Assembly (NCBI GenBank): GCA_026874595.1
Contig: CM049309.1
Location: forward strand, 47,972,079 to 48,036,078
Direction: 5' to 3'
Length of the DNA stretch: 64,000 nt
Origin: Sipunculus nudus
Lineage: Eukaryota; Annelida; Sipuncula; Golfingiida; Sipunculidae
Shown: piece by piece, positions 53,601-64,000 of the stretch
How positions within the stretch are numbered: the first letter of the stretch is position 1
Layout: every line of letters starts with the position of its first letter
Program-made: the position numbers and the translations under genes
The notes under the pieces: generated by a model
Databases searched by the model: none
Told to the model about the DNA's origin: nothing
The model's input: only the letters and a program-made list of their open reading frames with translations

Positions 53601-54249
53601 TTATACCTATTTTAAATGTCATGGTATGGTAAATAATTAAATTAAACAACATTTTTTTGTTTAATGGCAACTTTCATTCGTAATTCTTTCCATGTGATCT
53701 TTTGTGTGATTTTCATATTATTGCGAATAAATAAGTGTAATTGTCAGTTTGAAATACATACTTTTCGGTAATGCGATATCACATAACGTTAGGTTACTTT
53801 GCATGTGCACTTTATTGAAGAGTGCGCATGCAGCATCTTTCAAAACTGCGCTATTTAAACTTCTTCTGTGAAAGTTTAACTATCATAAGTCCAGTATCAA
53901 TTGACACTTGATATCAATGAAGTGCGTAACCTGTGAAAGAGTTTATAAAGTTAGCGAACATTCAGGGGTGAAGCTCCCAACTGCGTTATTAAGAAAACGC
54001 TTCCTCGGCTATAAACATATTTTAAGTTTGAGATACTCAGGACATGTGGTTCATTAACGGCGACAGCGTGACATGTGGGGCGACCCTTGTTTAATAACAC
54101 CTTTGAACGAATTACTGGGTAGGCCTGGTCGAGTGAGCCATTATAGTCTATTTAGTGCGGTCTGCAAACTATCTTAACATAATCGTTTTCACCAAACGTA
54201 CAATTAGCACTTGCTTAGCCCCTGGCAAAACTGTGCGCCAGTGTCCCCT
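50613..54249. other. Intergenic, no gene recognised
   Basis: Mostly AT-rich with a few GC-richer patches (53220-53460). No ORF with recognisable similarity and no repeat family seen elsewhere in the window. Confidence 0.35.
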
Positions 54250-54620
54250 TTACGACACTCGGCAGGATATATAGAAAACCCTGTTATTTGACAAACCGGT
54301 ACAAAATCGGTCAAGAGTGACCGTTAGGGGATGTATTGGCTGACCACGCGCCGCAGGGCATCTGCCAATTGCATAATTAGCCCGTGGCGCGGTAATTAAC
54401 AAGACGCCTCGATGTCCAGACGGCCACTTGCGGGTGTTGTGGGCAGATATAGGTGTGAAGAGCGCGTGGTCGACCAAGCAGATTACACCCCTCACCAAGG
54501 CGCCGGGCGACAAGGGGCTTTGGCGCCAGCTGTCCGAAGCTAATGCGGTTAAAACGGTCCATTAACTAATTGCCATTAATCCCTATGCCGCTACTGGACA
54601 GCCTCTCCATTAACGTCCCT
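54250..54620. promoter_or_regulatory. GC-rich intergenic block, candidate enhancer
   Basis: A block clearly GC-richer than its AT-rich surroundings, with no long ORF of known type and no recognised repeat. It contains GACGCC (54403-54408), five bases, then GTCC (54414-54417), close to the GC-box plus N5 plus GNC layout of BMP/Smad composite elements. It also contains GGCGCC near 54525 and several homeodomain-like TAATTA/ATTAA cores. It could be a conserved noncoding element between FCHO and the inhibitory Smad, or an unannotated upstream exon. Confidence 0.3.
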
Positions 54621-54946
54621 CGCCTGGCATAAGAACCGTTTGTATTACAGTTATCTCGGTTTAAGATAATTTAGATGGTTATGAACTCAGTTAAATCTCA
54701 AATTGTGCTTAACTGTAAAGCAAGCAATTCTGGCTGTTCCTGTTAAACTGGCATTTGTTAATGAGTCCATATGTATATATTACATTGAAAACAATTTAAC
54801 GAAAACCCTTTAATGTAATTAACATTTCTATGTGTAAATAATTAATATACCTAATTTTCTTTAATCCCTTTCCTTATCCGCTAGATGGCTTCTGCATGCA
54901 TAGCGTTCACTTGCGGAATTCTGTAAAAGCGCAACATAAATCCGAT

Positions 54947-54947
<1 letters not shown>

Positions 54948-54978
<31 letters not shown>
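54948..54978. repeat. (GA)n microsatellite
   Basis: AG run of about 30 bp. Confidence 0.9.
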
Positions 54979-54981
<3 letters not shown>

Positions 54982-55992
54982 CGTATCACATTGCAATTAA
55001 ATACAGTTCTACCTTGCTGCAACTCACACTCAATCTGAATCAAACTTCCACTCACCAATGTAAGTGTAGTTTAATTTTACAATTAAATCAGTACTTCAAT
55101 TGTGTATTTTTTTTCCATTCCTAAAAAATGAAAAACATATCGATTTAATTAGAAGAATAATGACATTTAATTGAAATTTTGGTTATTGAAATTATGCAGT
55201 TATATATAAAATATAAATAAAATGTAAAATATAAAAACCTTTCCTATGTCCTCAAACAAGAATTATATCAAATTCATAAAAAAACTGTTCGAAATTTGCT
55301 GATCCCCTTTCTTTATTCCAGTATAATAGAATAATCATAGCATTTATATAAACCTTCTTTTTAATCAACGTTTCACTTTTATCAATTGATCACCTCTGAA
55401 AATGTAAAATGAAATAAGGAAGAAAAAATATCACATTGAATGATGAACAATATTTTATTTTCCATTTAAAAGAGAAAAAGGTATTATTATCCGTTCTTTC
55501 CATAGCGGTAATAATTGATGTTCCGACGTTTATGGAAATAAAAGTAGCTGTTAGACTGTAACGTTACATGGTATTTTACAGTCAAGGTTCTCCGGAAGTT
55601 CTGGCATAGTTCCTTTTTCTTTATTTCTAACAATAAACCTAAACCTGCCACCTATGGTGATATGACCCACCGACAGCGAAATATGGCAATAAAAATGTAG
55701 GGTACGATCTCACAGCTATAAGATACCGCTCAAGTGAGAACATCCCCGTAACACCGCGTGCTGCTCCACTGGTGGCTGGGCGGAAACTACGAAAGTGAGT
55801 AAATGTACTAGAGGAAAAGTTACGCAAATTTCCCCTTTTAATAGTTAATATGTAACGTAATAAATGCAGGTAAGACAGAAAGACGCTTGAGAGAGTGGTA
55901 TTTATGATTTTACGCAGGTTGACTCGAGTACTTGCAGAAACTTGATATGTTATTTGTGCAACAATCACTGTAGACAGTGGCCGCGCCATGGA
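54979..55992. other. Inhibitory Smad upstream region
   Basis: AT-rich to 55560, GC-richer after. The reverse ORF at 55639-56025 (128 residues) has no recognisable domain. No repeat seen. Confidence 0.35.
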
Positions 55993-56000
55993 GTCTAGAC
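55993..56000. promoter_or_regulatory. Perfect Smad-binding palindrome GTCTAGAC
   Basis: An 8-bp palindrome about 0.7 kb upstream of the inhibitory-Smad start codon, in a GC-richer stretch without recognised repeats. GTCTAGAC is the optimal Smad3/Smad4 MH1 site and is known from vertebrate Smad7 promoters, where it mediates feedback induction. A GCGCC lies exactly 5 bp before the GTCT half, the spacing used by BMP-responsive GC-SBE/SBE pairs. The match and position are seen; function is inferred. Confidence 0.5.
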
Positions 56001-56689
56001 GAGCCATGTGACCATTTCCGACCAATCATGACACTCCTACTCGGGAGCTCATAGCCGCTTGCCGGTATGAAAACTTCGCTGCCATGGGTGAAAGACATTT
56101 TTGCTGGACAGAAAAGTCCATTTAGACGTGCCTTTCTCGTTCTTTTGCTCCTACATTAGTTGATAGTGCTCTAGTGGTGCGCCTGTCAATACAAGTATTC
56201 ACGGGCCAGAGCAAACTAGCATTGTGCAGGCGCCATTGACGGTGAACTCTGACCCGCCACCCCTCTATAATACAATAGGCTCGCCTGTGGAGCCGCCGTG
56301 CTGCCAATATCGGTGATGTTTTGAAGTGCTTTGCCTTGGAGTATACTGAGAGAACGAGGGATCTGCAGTTTTAACATTGTAATGCTCGCAGGAGTTTATG
56401 TGTAGACAGCCAGCCAAATCCACAGTCTTTGCTGCAGTGAGCAGTGCTGATAAAACCCCCCTTCAATACAGGCGTGCTTTCGTGCTGTGGCGACGATTCG
56501 GGGGCCTTCGCCAATAGTCCTGGCTCCGAAGGGACTGGGCCCGAAATAGCAAGGGCTCCGTGTATCTGGCTGCATAGCCTGGCCTTCGGGGGCATACTAG
56601 CACTATAATCACATCTATCATTGCTTTTGTAGAGTTCACAAGTCAACTTCGTTGATGAAAATTTCACCAGAAAAGATCCCCGATGGTTC
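56001..56689 (+). promoter_or_regulatory. Inhibitory Smad promoter / 5' UTR region
   Basis: Moderately GC-rich sequence directly before the start codon. A TATAATA-like string lies near 56267, but no transcription start can be fixed. A long reverse-strand ORF overlaps the coding exon and this region (56371-56808); it is best explained as a shadow of the GC-richer exon. Confidence 0.35.
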
Positions 56690-57089
56690 ATGTTTCGCTC
56701 TAAGCGAAACGGCCTCGTGAAACGCCTGTGGAAGTTGAGGGTTTTGACTGAAGATGAAACGTGGGGTACGGATGAAAGCCCAGAAGTTTTAGAAGTGAAA
56801 TCTGTCATTCACTCGGTGCTTAAAAGGCTTAAAGAAAAGCAGTTGGAGTGTTTAATAAGTTCATTGGAGAGCAAAGGTGGTGAAACCACGGGTTGTGTAT
56901 TGTTACCAAAGGGAGAAATACGAATAGGGCGGAGGACCGTTCAACCACAAATGATGTGTTGTCAAATCTGGAGATGGCCCAATGTGGACCATAATCACAA
57001 ATTAAAAAGATTACCGTGTTGTACATCTGCGGATGACCCCGGGTTTACCTGCTGCAACCCGTACCATTGGAGTATATTACTCGAACCTG
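56690..57089 (+). CDS. SMAD6/7: Inhibitory Smad exon 1 (MH1-like domain)
   Basis: 400 nt, ending CTCGAACCTG before a GTGAGT donor. It encodes residues 1-133 and one base of codon 134. It starts MFRSKRNGLVKRLW, the characteristic inhibitory-Smad opening (MFR-K-R, LV-RLW). An acidic stretch follows, then an MH1 helix (about 36-63, with the LECLISSLESKG pattern), GCVLLPKG (68-75), CCQIWRWP (90-97), LKRLPCC (105-111) and CCNPYHWS (121-128). The cysteines and histidine in those last blocks match the zinc-coordinating positions of MH1 domains. The DNA-binding hairpin looks degenerate, as usual in inhibitory Smads. The glycine-rich N-terminal extension of vertebrate Smad6/7 is much shorter here. Upstream ATGs at 56655 and 56683 are out of frame. 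The chosen start has a weak context (T at -3) but is fixed by homology. Confidence 0.95.
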
Positions 57090-57800
57090 GTGAGTATATA
57101 CGTTGTTTACATGTGTATATTAGTGTAGCTGTCAACACGTGTTTACCTGAACAGTAGGCTATGTGAGGTCACGTTTTGTGGCACTGCAAAGCACAAGATG
57201 TTTGCTGTTTACAGTTATGTTCATTGAGTATTAAGTTGGTTAGCTCGTTTTATATGTGGAATTGACAAGAATAACATATTCAGTAATCTCCTGTGTGTAT
57301 TTAAAGTTCGTATTTTGTTGATACACCGCATGTAATTGGGGAGGGACATCTAGCTTGAAAGATGCGGGCCAGCTAGCGGGCGATGATAGGTGCAGCTCAG
57401 CCGGCTTGTCAATTTCACCTGTGACATTTCAGTGGCAAGTGCGCCCTGGAGAAATTGACCCAGCTTAGGGATTGTCGCAACATTGCTCTCTCTTATTGAT
57501 CAAGACCTGCATACAAGTGTGATTTTTGCACCAAGAATTTATGCCAATGCACCAGCGTGACTTTTTCACGGGCCACGCAAGAGCTTTAATGCATCTGTAG
57601 TCGAGGCCACGGCAGGGTTGCAAGTGTCGCCTTGCCAGGCCCCCCTTTATTGAAACACCGCAATTAGGGGATGGCGCCAGTCGCCGGTCTGAGTATGTTT
57701 ATCAGTCGGCAGTGGTGGCAATTATCTGACAGACTGCACGCTTAGCTCTACCCAATAAAACAACTCAACTTGAACTGTATCTCCTGTCTTTATTTTGCAG
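57090..57800 (+). other. Inhibitory Smad intron 1, with a GC-richer block
   Basis: A 711-bp phase-1 intron (GTGAGT...TTGCAG). Unlike most introns here, about 57340-57740 is GC-richer and free of recognisable repeats. It contains GGCGCC at 57673-57678 with GTCT at 57687-57690, both Smad-type half sites, but 8 bp apart rather than the 5 bp of classical BMP composite sites. A regulatory role is inference only. Confidence 0.5.
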
Positions 57801-57854
57801 ATTCGCCTCCACCGCCCTACACAAAAGCTCAGTCCACACCGCGTTTGCCTCCAG
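57801..57854 (+). CDS. SMAD6/7: Inhibitory Smad exon 2 (PPPPY motif)
   Basis: A 54-nt exon after an acceptor ending TTTTGCAG and before GTAAAT. Joined in phase 1 it reads D-SPPPPYTKAQSTPRLPP (residues 134-151). SPPPPY directly follows the MH1 CCNPYH block, exactly as in vertebrate Smad7 (ESPPPPY). PPxY is the ligand of WW domains in Smurf/NEDD4-type E3 ligases, so this exon supplies the receptor-ubiquitination arm of the protein. Phase 1 at both ends and length a multiple of three mean it can be skipped without shifting the frame. Confidence 0.93.
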
Positions 57855-58261
57855 GTAAATCACGCACTGCTGGTGTCATATGCATGTTTGTTTGTGACAG
57901 TTCATGTGTCAGTTTGTCAGGGATGAACCAGATTTTAACGTATTTGTTGCATCATTGATGAAGATGACTAAAATAAGAAAAGAATGGGAGCAACATAGGT
58001 GAAGATTTGTTAAAATAAAATAAAAAATAATGACAGGAGGTTTTATAACGTCCAAGTTCACTTTAGTGCCATCAAATGTCAGGTTAAAAGGTGCTTAAAC
58101 CAATGTCATGTTACAGTCATATCTGAACTGAACATATAATTATGTGTCATCAGTTTACAGTTAAATCTTGAAGTTAAATGGAACATGAAGTTTAATGGAA
58201 CATCAAATATATAGTTAAAATATACCAATTAAAATAGTTATTTGATTATTACATACATAAC

Positions 58262-58263
<2 letters not shown>

Positions 58264-58313
<50 letters not shown>
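58264..58313. repeat. (AT)n microsatellite
   Basis: Nearly perfect AT run of about 50 bp within Smad intron 2. Confidence 0.93.
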
Positions 58314-58314
<1 letters not shown>

Positions 58315-59954
58315 TGAAAAAAAATGCATGAAAATGTTATATTCCTGCTCATTGTTTTGTTATTATTTAGTATTTTTTAAATGTTGTAACTGTATTGTTT
58401 ATAAATATATTGAGTTTTGTATCCTTTCCCATGCAGTTATGTTATTTTCTCTGCTGTTGATGTAATGTTGTCTTACCAACATTCAGATGTGTCAGCAAAT
58501 TTGTTTCTTTCATCATCAACACTGCCACACAGCTTCTGTAAGATGCTGTTATAAGTGTTGTTTGTTATTACCTCTCAATTGACTAAAAATATGGTGTCTT
58601 TGGTCTTTTACAAACAAATAATACAAACCCATGTTTACAAGTACTGACATGAAATCAAATAAATATTTTTAATTTTAAGTCATTTGGAAAAAACAGCTAG
58701 GTTCAAATGACCAATTTTGCATGTATCTTCATTTCACAGTACCTGATGAGCAGGTCTTCAAATGACTGAATATTTACTTGCCAACAGGGACAGGGTAAAA
58801 TATTACTTTATAAAAAAAACAATTCTTACTGGAAATATTTACTTTATTAGTTCTTTAACAATATATACCATTGCAGTGATACATCACTGTATAAAGTAAA
58901 ACATTGTATCACTATCCAAAGACATTGTAAGCACTGTATTTGATATATATATGGACAATATTTCATTGACATTCAACATTTTATAATAAGTCTCCCAGTG
59001 CCAATACTTGGTAATAATGACTTAATAAGTTAGACATCAAACTAGGGCAAAAACAAGGCATCTTATCAGCTAATCTTTGAATAGTTAATCCAATGAAAGA
59101 GACCGTTTGAAATGCATAATAAATCATTTGTGAAGAATATAAGAACCTGCATAGTAATCTTGAAATTTCTTTATAGTGAATTGTTTTAAAATATTATATG
59201 GTATATCTTATTTTAAGGAAGAATAATTGTTGGGAATCTGAGCCAGAATAGTTCTAAATTTAACAATAATAGTAGGTGAAAGACAATATATTGTTTATAT
59301 TTTCAGTACCATTAATTGTTCCAGCTCTATATATAGTATAAATATAATACATCGTTCATGATATTCTCAGTGAGGTATCATGATAAATATTGCATTGAGA
59401 AGGAATGCATCATTACAGCTCTACTATTTATTACTAAATTCATTAAGATTTTTCACTAAATTCATTAAGATTTTGTGTACTGGGGACTAAACTTGAGATG
59501 GATAAGTTTTCTACAGGGCAAGTTTGGTTTGTGACTAATACTATCAAAATTGTAACAGGCCTGCCTTTTATAATTGTTATGTCTGACACACAGTGTCTGG
59601 CATTCAGTCGCATTAAGGTTACTGTACAAACAATATTACATAATGTACAGATAGCCAGTGCTGATTACCTGGTCCACTCAGCAGTTCTTCAGTAGCATTA
59701 TTGAAAGCACACAGCAGACAAGGAATATATGAAACAGGAATAACTGAGGATACAAGTTCAAGTAACATATTCATGAATGATATAAATCAGGGACATTTAA
59801 GGGAACTGGGTTTTAAGGAACTGCGCCAATTAAAAAGTTCTGAATCCTTTTATATTCATTTCAGTTCTGTTTAGAAAACATTGTTAAAGTGAATAGTGTT
59901 GCCATGCAAAAATTATGCAGGTTTGAGGGTTTTGGGAAAATATGTGAGGCTTGG

Positions 59955-60012
59955 GTATCTTGTATGCAGCTCAGTTGGTAGTGTATCACATAACGGTATA
60001 TTTGATTCCTTT
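59955..60012 (+). repeat. tRNA-like relic
   Basis: GCAGCTCAGTTGGTAGTG resembles an A box and TATTTGATTCC a decayed B box at about the right distance. No cloverleaf can be completed, so it is probably a SINE head remnant. Confidence 0.4.
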
Positions 60013-60449
60013 TAATTAATGTTTTTAATCTACCTGTCCAAAGGCTTGCTCTGAACACATCTAGTCAGTATTTTCAAAGGGTTGTTATTTCTTTGGGCCA
60101 CCAGACCTAAATCTTATGGTACAATTTGTAGAAAGCTCTACCACAGTATTATTTTTACAAAAAAATTCACATTGAAAAACTCGACCATTTAAAAATAATA
60201 GTTCCATTAGGTACAGCAGTTATTATGGAGAAAGGCAACCCATACCTGTTGTAGAATATGAGCAAAACAGTTGATTTGAATAATAAAAATAATGTTGTTG
60301 TAGCATTTTAAACCTTAATGAAGTGATGGGGCCAAGAAATAAATATTGATTTGATATGTGCAAAATTGAGCACTATAAAATAAATTGTTAAAAGATGTCT
60401 TCCAGGTCAATAACTTGAGGAAGAGACATCCAGAAAAACATTAAGTATT

Positions 60450-60788
60450 AAGGCCAAAATAAAAAAAAGGTATGGTTCTCAGGCACTTTTATTCAGAAAT
60501 CAATGCGGGCGGGCGCTTTTTTTATTTTAAATTTTTTGGTATGTTTCGATTAAAGTGTCAAATGATAAGGGAAAAGCATGAAAATAACAGTTTTATTTTG
60601 CTAAATAAGTAAAAGCACTACAAAACAAAGGAAATTGTATGGTTACACTTCTCGAAAGAAATGTCGGGGCGGCAGCAGCTCAAAATTGGAAAGTTTTTAT
60701 TGAAAATCAAAATAAAAATGTTTGATGCGGGGGTTTAAAATTGATGCGGGCGGTGCCTGAGAACCATATCTTTAATTTTTTTGGCCTA
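60450..60788. mobile_element. MITE with long TIRs, intact copy
   Basis: Left end AAGGCCAAAATAAAAAAAAG then GTATGGTTCTCAGGCAC. Right end GTGCCTGAGAACCATATC then TTTAATTTTTTTGGCC. The interior carries GATGCGGGCGG-type blocks in inverted positions. Uninterrupted homologue of the split copy at 20400-22456; about 339 bp, non-coding. Confidence 0.83.
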
Positions 60789-61457
60789 AATAATATAAAC
60801 TATCAAATTTGATAGAAAAAAAAAACAAAACAATACTCTCAAACCTATTGCAAGGAAAGATTTAACACCAAGCAAATTCATTCCATAGTAAAAGATGGAC
60901 AGCTAAACAATTACAGAGGTAAAACACTAACCTTTTTCATAATGTATATAATAACAGTTGGGGATATGGCACATATCAAAAAAGGTGCTTGAAACAAACT
61001 GTTTGAATGAACCTTTGCTTAGTAAAGTCACATCACATTCAAAACTTCTTGATTGCCAGTATCAGATCTTTCAGGATGTTATATTTTGATTAATTTATCC
61101 CGTTGTGCACATGGTAAACGTGGCAGTCCTGGTTTTGAGGTAGTAGCTAGTTATATTAGCAACACTATTGTAACAAATTTTGATCCACTTGGTGAAGATG
61201 TGTCATTTATTTTCTCACTTTTTTCCATTAATGTGTTTTTGAGGAAATATGCTCAGACAATAATCACAGTTCCTAGTTGTGCTGATTATGTTATAATGGT
61301 CATCCCATAATGATTCAGTCATCATGATAAATATATCTCTGGAGGATCAAAATGGATCAAAATTGGTTGTCCTACTGTTATTGAGGATTCTCAGTAAATC
61401 TTATAAAATTTGTTCATGATAGTTAACTATCTTTAAGTATTTTATTCTATTTTTCAG

Positions 61458-61520
61458 ACCCCTTGCCATACACACCTGTATCAACAGAAACTGGTGGAAC
61501 GCCTTCACACTTTCACAATG
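61458..61520 (+). CDS. SMAD6/7: Inhibitory Smad exon 3 (linker)
   Basis: A 63-nt exon after a pyrimidine tract and TTTTTCAG, followed by a GTAAGT donor. In phase 1 it reads D-PLPYTPVSTETGGTPSHFHN (residues 152-172) and one base of the next codon. The TETGGT core recalls the AETGGTN stretch that follows the PY motif in vertebrate Smad7. Phase 1 at both ends, so it is also symmetric. Splice sites, phase continuity and the ETGGT match support it. The partner exon downstream lies outside the window. Confidence 0.88.
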
Positions 61521-64000
61521 GTAAGTTCTTTTGAATATTCAGACACAAGCAAGTTAACAAATGAATATGTATAAGTGGTTGTAGCCATATACCCAGGTAA
61601 AATATTTAACTTTTTTGCAAAGATAACCCTGTATGTCATTACAAGAACTGTGTTCTTTGATGTTCTGTCACCAGTGATTTTCCGAATATTTGGTACCTGG
61701 ATGAGTGTGATATAATTTAACGATTATCAAAAACTGGCGTCAGGACTGGTTAGTGCGTCATATGATCATTAGGCAAAAAGACAATACACAGACAAAAACA
61801 TCTGCTTTGAACTTTTTTTTATTCTGTCTAGTTATACTTGAGTCTTTGATCAAGGTGTATAATGTCAAGAATTGACAGGTGATAAGATACCAGCTGATAA
61901 AATCATCAGATGCCTGGAATCAAAGACCAATGCTGTATTTGATGGGCCAGGATGTGTTGATAAGAGAGCAGACAGAAATAGATAGCCCTGCAAAAACAAT
62001 ACTTATCATATACTTCTTTGTTTGAAATCACTTCAGATGAGGAATGATAGATACTATTAGCAGGTTAATTTTATAATCATAATTGATTAATTTTGATTAT
62101 ACGTTATATTCAGGGTAGTTGGTCCAATCTTCCTGGTATCATACTGAAGGAGGGAATGCATACTTCAATAGATTAATAATTTGTTGAACTTTTTGATCAT
62201 TTTATATTTGGATACTTGCGAAAGCTTCATAATACATGAGGAAAGGTGTGTAACTTTATTATTTGAATCCAGTGACCACAGAATGTTTTTAACTGGTTTA
62301 AGCCATAGAACAAACTAAAATAATATTGGAGATTTTAAATGCTTATCATGCAAGATATTTATATATTGCAATTTTCAGTTCAAATTCTTCTAGAAAATGG
62401 CGATAAATTTATGTTCTGTTGAATGTTTGAAGTGGGTACATAGACTTGCTCATGGTGATTATATTTTACCTGCTCAACATACTGCTGTGAATCTAGTGCA
62501 ACTGCTTTGTTCTTTTTATGTACAGAGTTTTCAAAATAGAGTTTAGACTGGTTCACTGATGGATTAAATCCCATATGAGGTCGCCCTTGATGAATGCATC
62601 CGTGAATCACACTTATAAATTAACGGTAATTTATAGTTGCGGTATATTGGCGCCGGCCGCATTATAACACATCAAAGGTTCCTTCAATGGATGCGGATTC
62701 CGAGCCAGTGACAAACGAGAAAAGCATAAGGTGGGAGTGACCCAGTTACAAGGAGCACACCAACACCCAGCGTGATTGGCAGGTAGTGTGCTTCACTGGA
62801 CTCCTTCTCCAAGTGCTATTGCAGCCCGATATTTGTGTCACCTGGATGTTTTGGTTTGATTTATACAATATATTTGCAGACTGTTCAAGCAATTAGGAAA
62901 AGTAAACATGGCATGGCCCTGTAATAGGTCTTCCCTTCAGTCAGGCTGTATGTACATGTATGGTACAGTATAATTATATACAGTGCATACTTGGAAACCA
63001 CATTTTTTAGGGCATCAGATAATCTTGATAAATAAATTGGTATAAATATTCATCTATTTTGCCAATATAATAATCAGATACAAAGTGTAATCTTGTACAG
63101 ATATTTGCCTTGTGGTTTTTCTCCATTTAATCCTTTAGCACCTGATAAGGTTTGATATTGAAATTTATATATACCCAGTTGAAAATTCTTAGGATAATAA
63201 ACATTATTTTGTCCAGTACATAAAAAGTTTTAACTTCATCATCATTACTTGATAGGAAGAAACATTTATTACAGGAGTCCCATGGCTAGCAATATTATTA
63301 TCTCATTCTGCTACCTAGGAAGATATTTATAGCTTTTATATTTAGATCTGTGCTCCGACATATATATTCTTATATAGTGTACAAGTGTACATATCAGCAT
63401 CATTCCATGCACAGATGTAAAGTAGTTAGAATACCTTGAACAGGAGGTTCAGCAATTTTTTTAACATTATAAAAAAAATAACATTAGGGAAATATAAAAT
63501 ACTTTTTTTGTTCAGTAGTTTATAATTTCTTTACAAAATTAAAGAAATATAAAACTAAAAATAATGTTACACACATGTATCAACTGTTGTTTCATTTTGG
63601 TGTAGCAGCCATATTGCAAAAACCAAAAATTTACAGGCTAATGTTAGCACAGTAGAAGGTGTAAGGCTCTAAAGTCTTAACAAACTTGGCTGTCAGATAA
63701 AAATTCAGAAGACAGAATATGTTTGATAGGTTACTGGGCACCCAGTGCTGCCACAAGCCTGTTTACCTAACTGTTTGTAGGGGCCACAATCGCTCCCTGT
63801 GTGACCAGATATCCCCAGGACTGTCAGCCAGCCACTGCATCCGCTGTCATGTAGTGAGACCGCTGGGAATCGTGAACCCTTCATCTTCATAAGCATGTCT
63901 CCGTTCTTACGCCTGGGGCACACAAGATGAGCATCAATGCTCCACTTGTCATTTATTATTTATTCAGAACAAGCAAGTCAGGCCAGACCCTGGAAGATTA
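61521..64000 (+). other. Inhibitory Smad intron 3 (partial)
   Basis: Starts with a GTAAGT donor and stays open at the window edge. Mostly AT-rich. GC-richer islands lie at about 62630-62860 (including GGCGCCGGCCGC) and 63700-63930; the short reverse ORF in the latter matches nothing I know. No MH2-encoding exon was seen. Confidence 0.55.

Larger units (their letters stand above)
57855..61457 (+). other. Inhibitory Smad intron 2
   Basis: A 3.6-kb phase-1 intron. It holds an AT microsatellite (about 58264-58313), a tRNA-like relic (about 59955-60012) and an intact MITE copy (60450-60788), each listed separately. The rest is AT-rich with no exon recognised. Confidence 0.6.
56690..64000 (+). other. 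SMAD6/7: Inhibitory Smad (Smad6/7, Dad-like) gene, 5' part
   Basis: Gene-level extent from the start codon to the right edge of the window. The three exons (listed separately) are joined by phase-1 introns of 711 bp, 3603 bp and at least 2480 bp. Together they encode about 172 residues: the MH1-like domain, the PY motif and part of the linker. The MH2 domain, which blocks type I receptors and competes with receptor Smads, must lie beyond base 64000. Inhibitory Smads are feedback antagonists of BMP/TGF-beta signalling, acting in the cytoplasm and nucleus. The sequence does not decide between Smad6 and Smad7; most lophotrochozoans are thought to carry one ancestral gene. Confidence 0.93.

Noticed and set aside
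55639-56025. 128-residue reverse ORF upstream of the Smad gene
   Set aside because: No recognisable domain; it crosses the Smad-site region and is best seen as chance in GC-richer DNA.
56371-56808. 145-residue reverse ORF
   Set aside because: It lies antisense over the inhibitory Smad first exon, which is clearly coding on the other strand.

Overview
This is intron-rich, AT-rich animal DNA, most likely from a mollusc and probably a bivalve. That placement is an inference from two bilaterian genes with large introns and from the repeat content: tandem-repeat elements resembling bivalve 'pearl' elements, tRNA-derived SINEs and MITEs. I cannot name the species. Little of the window is coding. 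I identify two protein genes, arranged head to head, and both run off the window.

Minus strand, left part: an FCHO1/2-type F-BAR gene (clathrin-coated-pit nucleator). Its first three coding exons are at 43559-43530, 38840-38749 and 29863-29789. Spliced, they give the canonical N-terminus of the family, including [18 protein letters not shown]. The next exon was not found, so everything from 29788 down to base 1 is probably one intron over 29 kb long, filled with repeats. Plus strand, right part: an inhibitory Smad (Smad6/7, Dad-like). Exon 1 (56690-57089) carries the whole MH1-like domain. Exon 2 (57801-57854) carries the PPPPY motif expected to bind Smurf ligases. Exon 3 (61458-61520) is linker. 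The MH2 exons lie beyond the right edge. The two start codons are 13.1 kb apart. The intergenic space has a GC-rich block at 54250-54620 and a perfect Smad palindrome GTCTAGAC about 0.7 kb upstream of the Smad start.

Repeats dominate 8.6-42 kb. At least four families of non-autonomous elements share one plan: a 5' imperfect hairpin overlapping a subterminal inverted repeat; usually a (CGG)n or (GGAC)n run just inside it; tandem repeats of about 280-300 bp in three of the four families; then the complementary subterminal repeat, a short perfect 3' hairpin and CTAG (or CTTG) abutting a T run. This resembles helentron/Helitron2-derived elements (DINE-1, pearl). Family 1 has two near-identical copies at 20731-22441 and 22941-24656, plus older copies. 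Family 2 is 8650-12583, with family 3 (9225-10559) nested in it. Family 4 copies are 14273-18519, 33695-35815 and 39533-41719. The perfect palindrome GGTGGCGCCACC occurs about thirty times across families 1-3. Three insertions have an unoccupied copy of their target inside this same window, so their boundaries can be read directly.

Other repeats: a MITE with about 38-bp terminal inverted repeats (20400-22456, interrupted, and 60450-60788), two further MITE-like elements (31578-32029, 45367-45572), a tRNA-derived SINE with a 10-bp target duplication (28656-28829) and a truncated copy, two tRNA-like relics, a 33-bp minisatellite, and several AT and GA microsatellites. No rRNA gene, intact tRNA gene, CRISPR array or transposase ORF was recognised. 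Nearly all short ORFs in the window are chance or repeat-derived.
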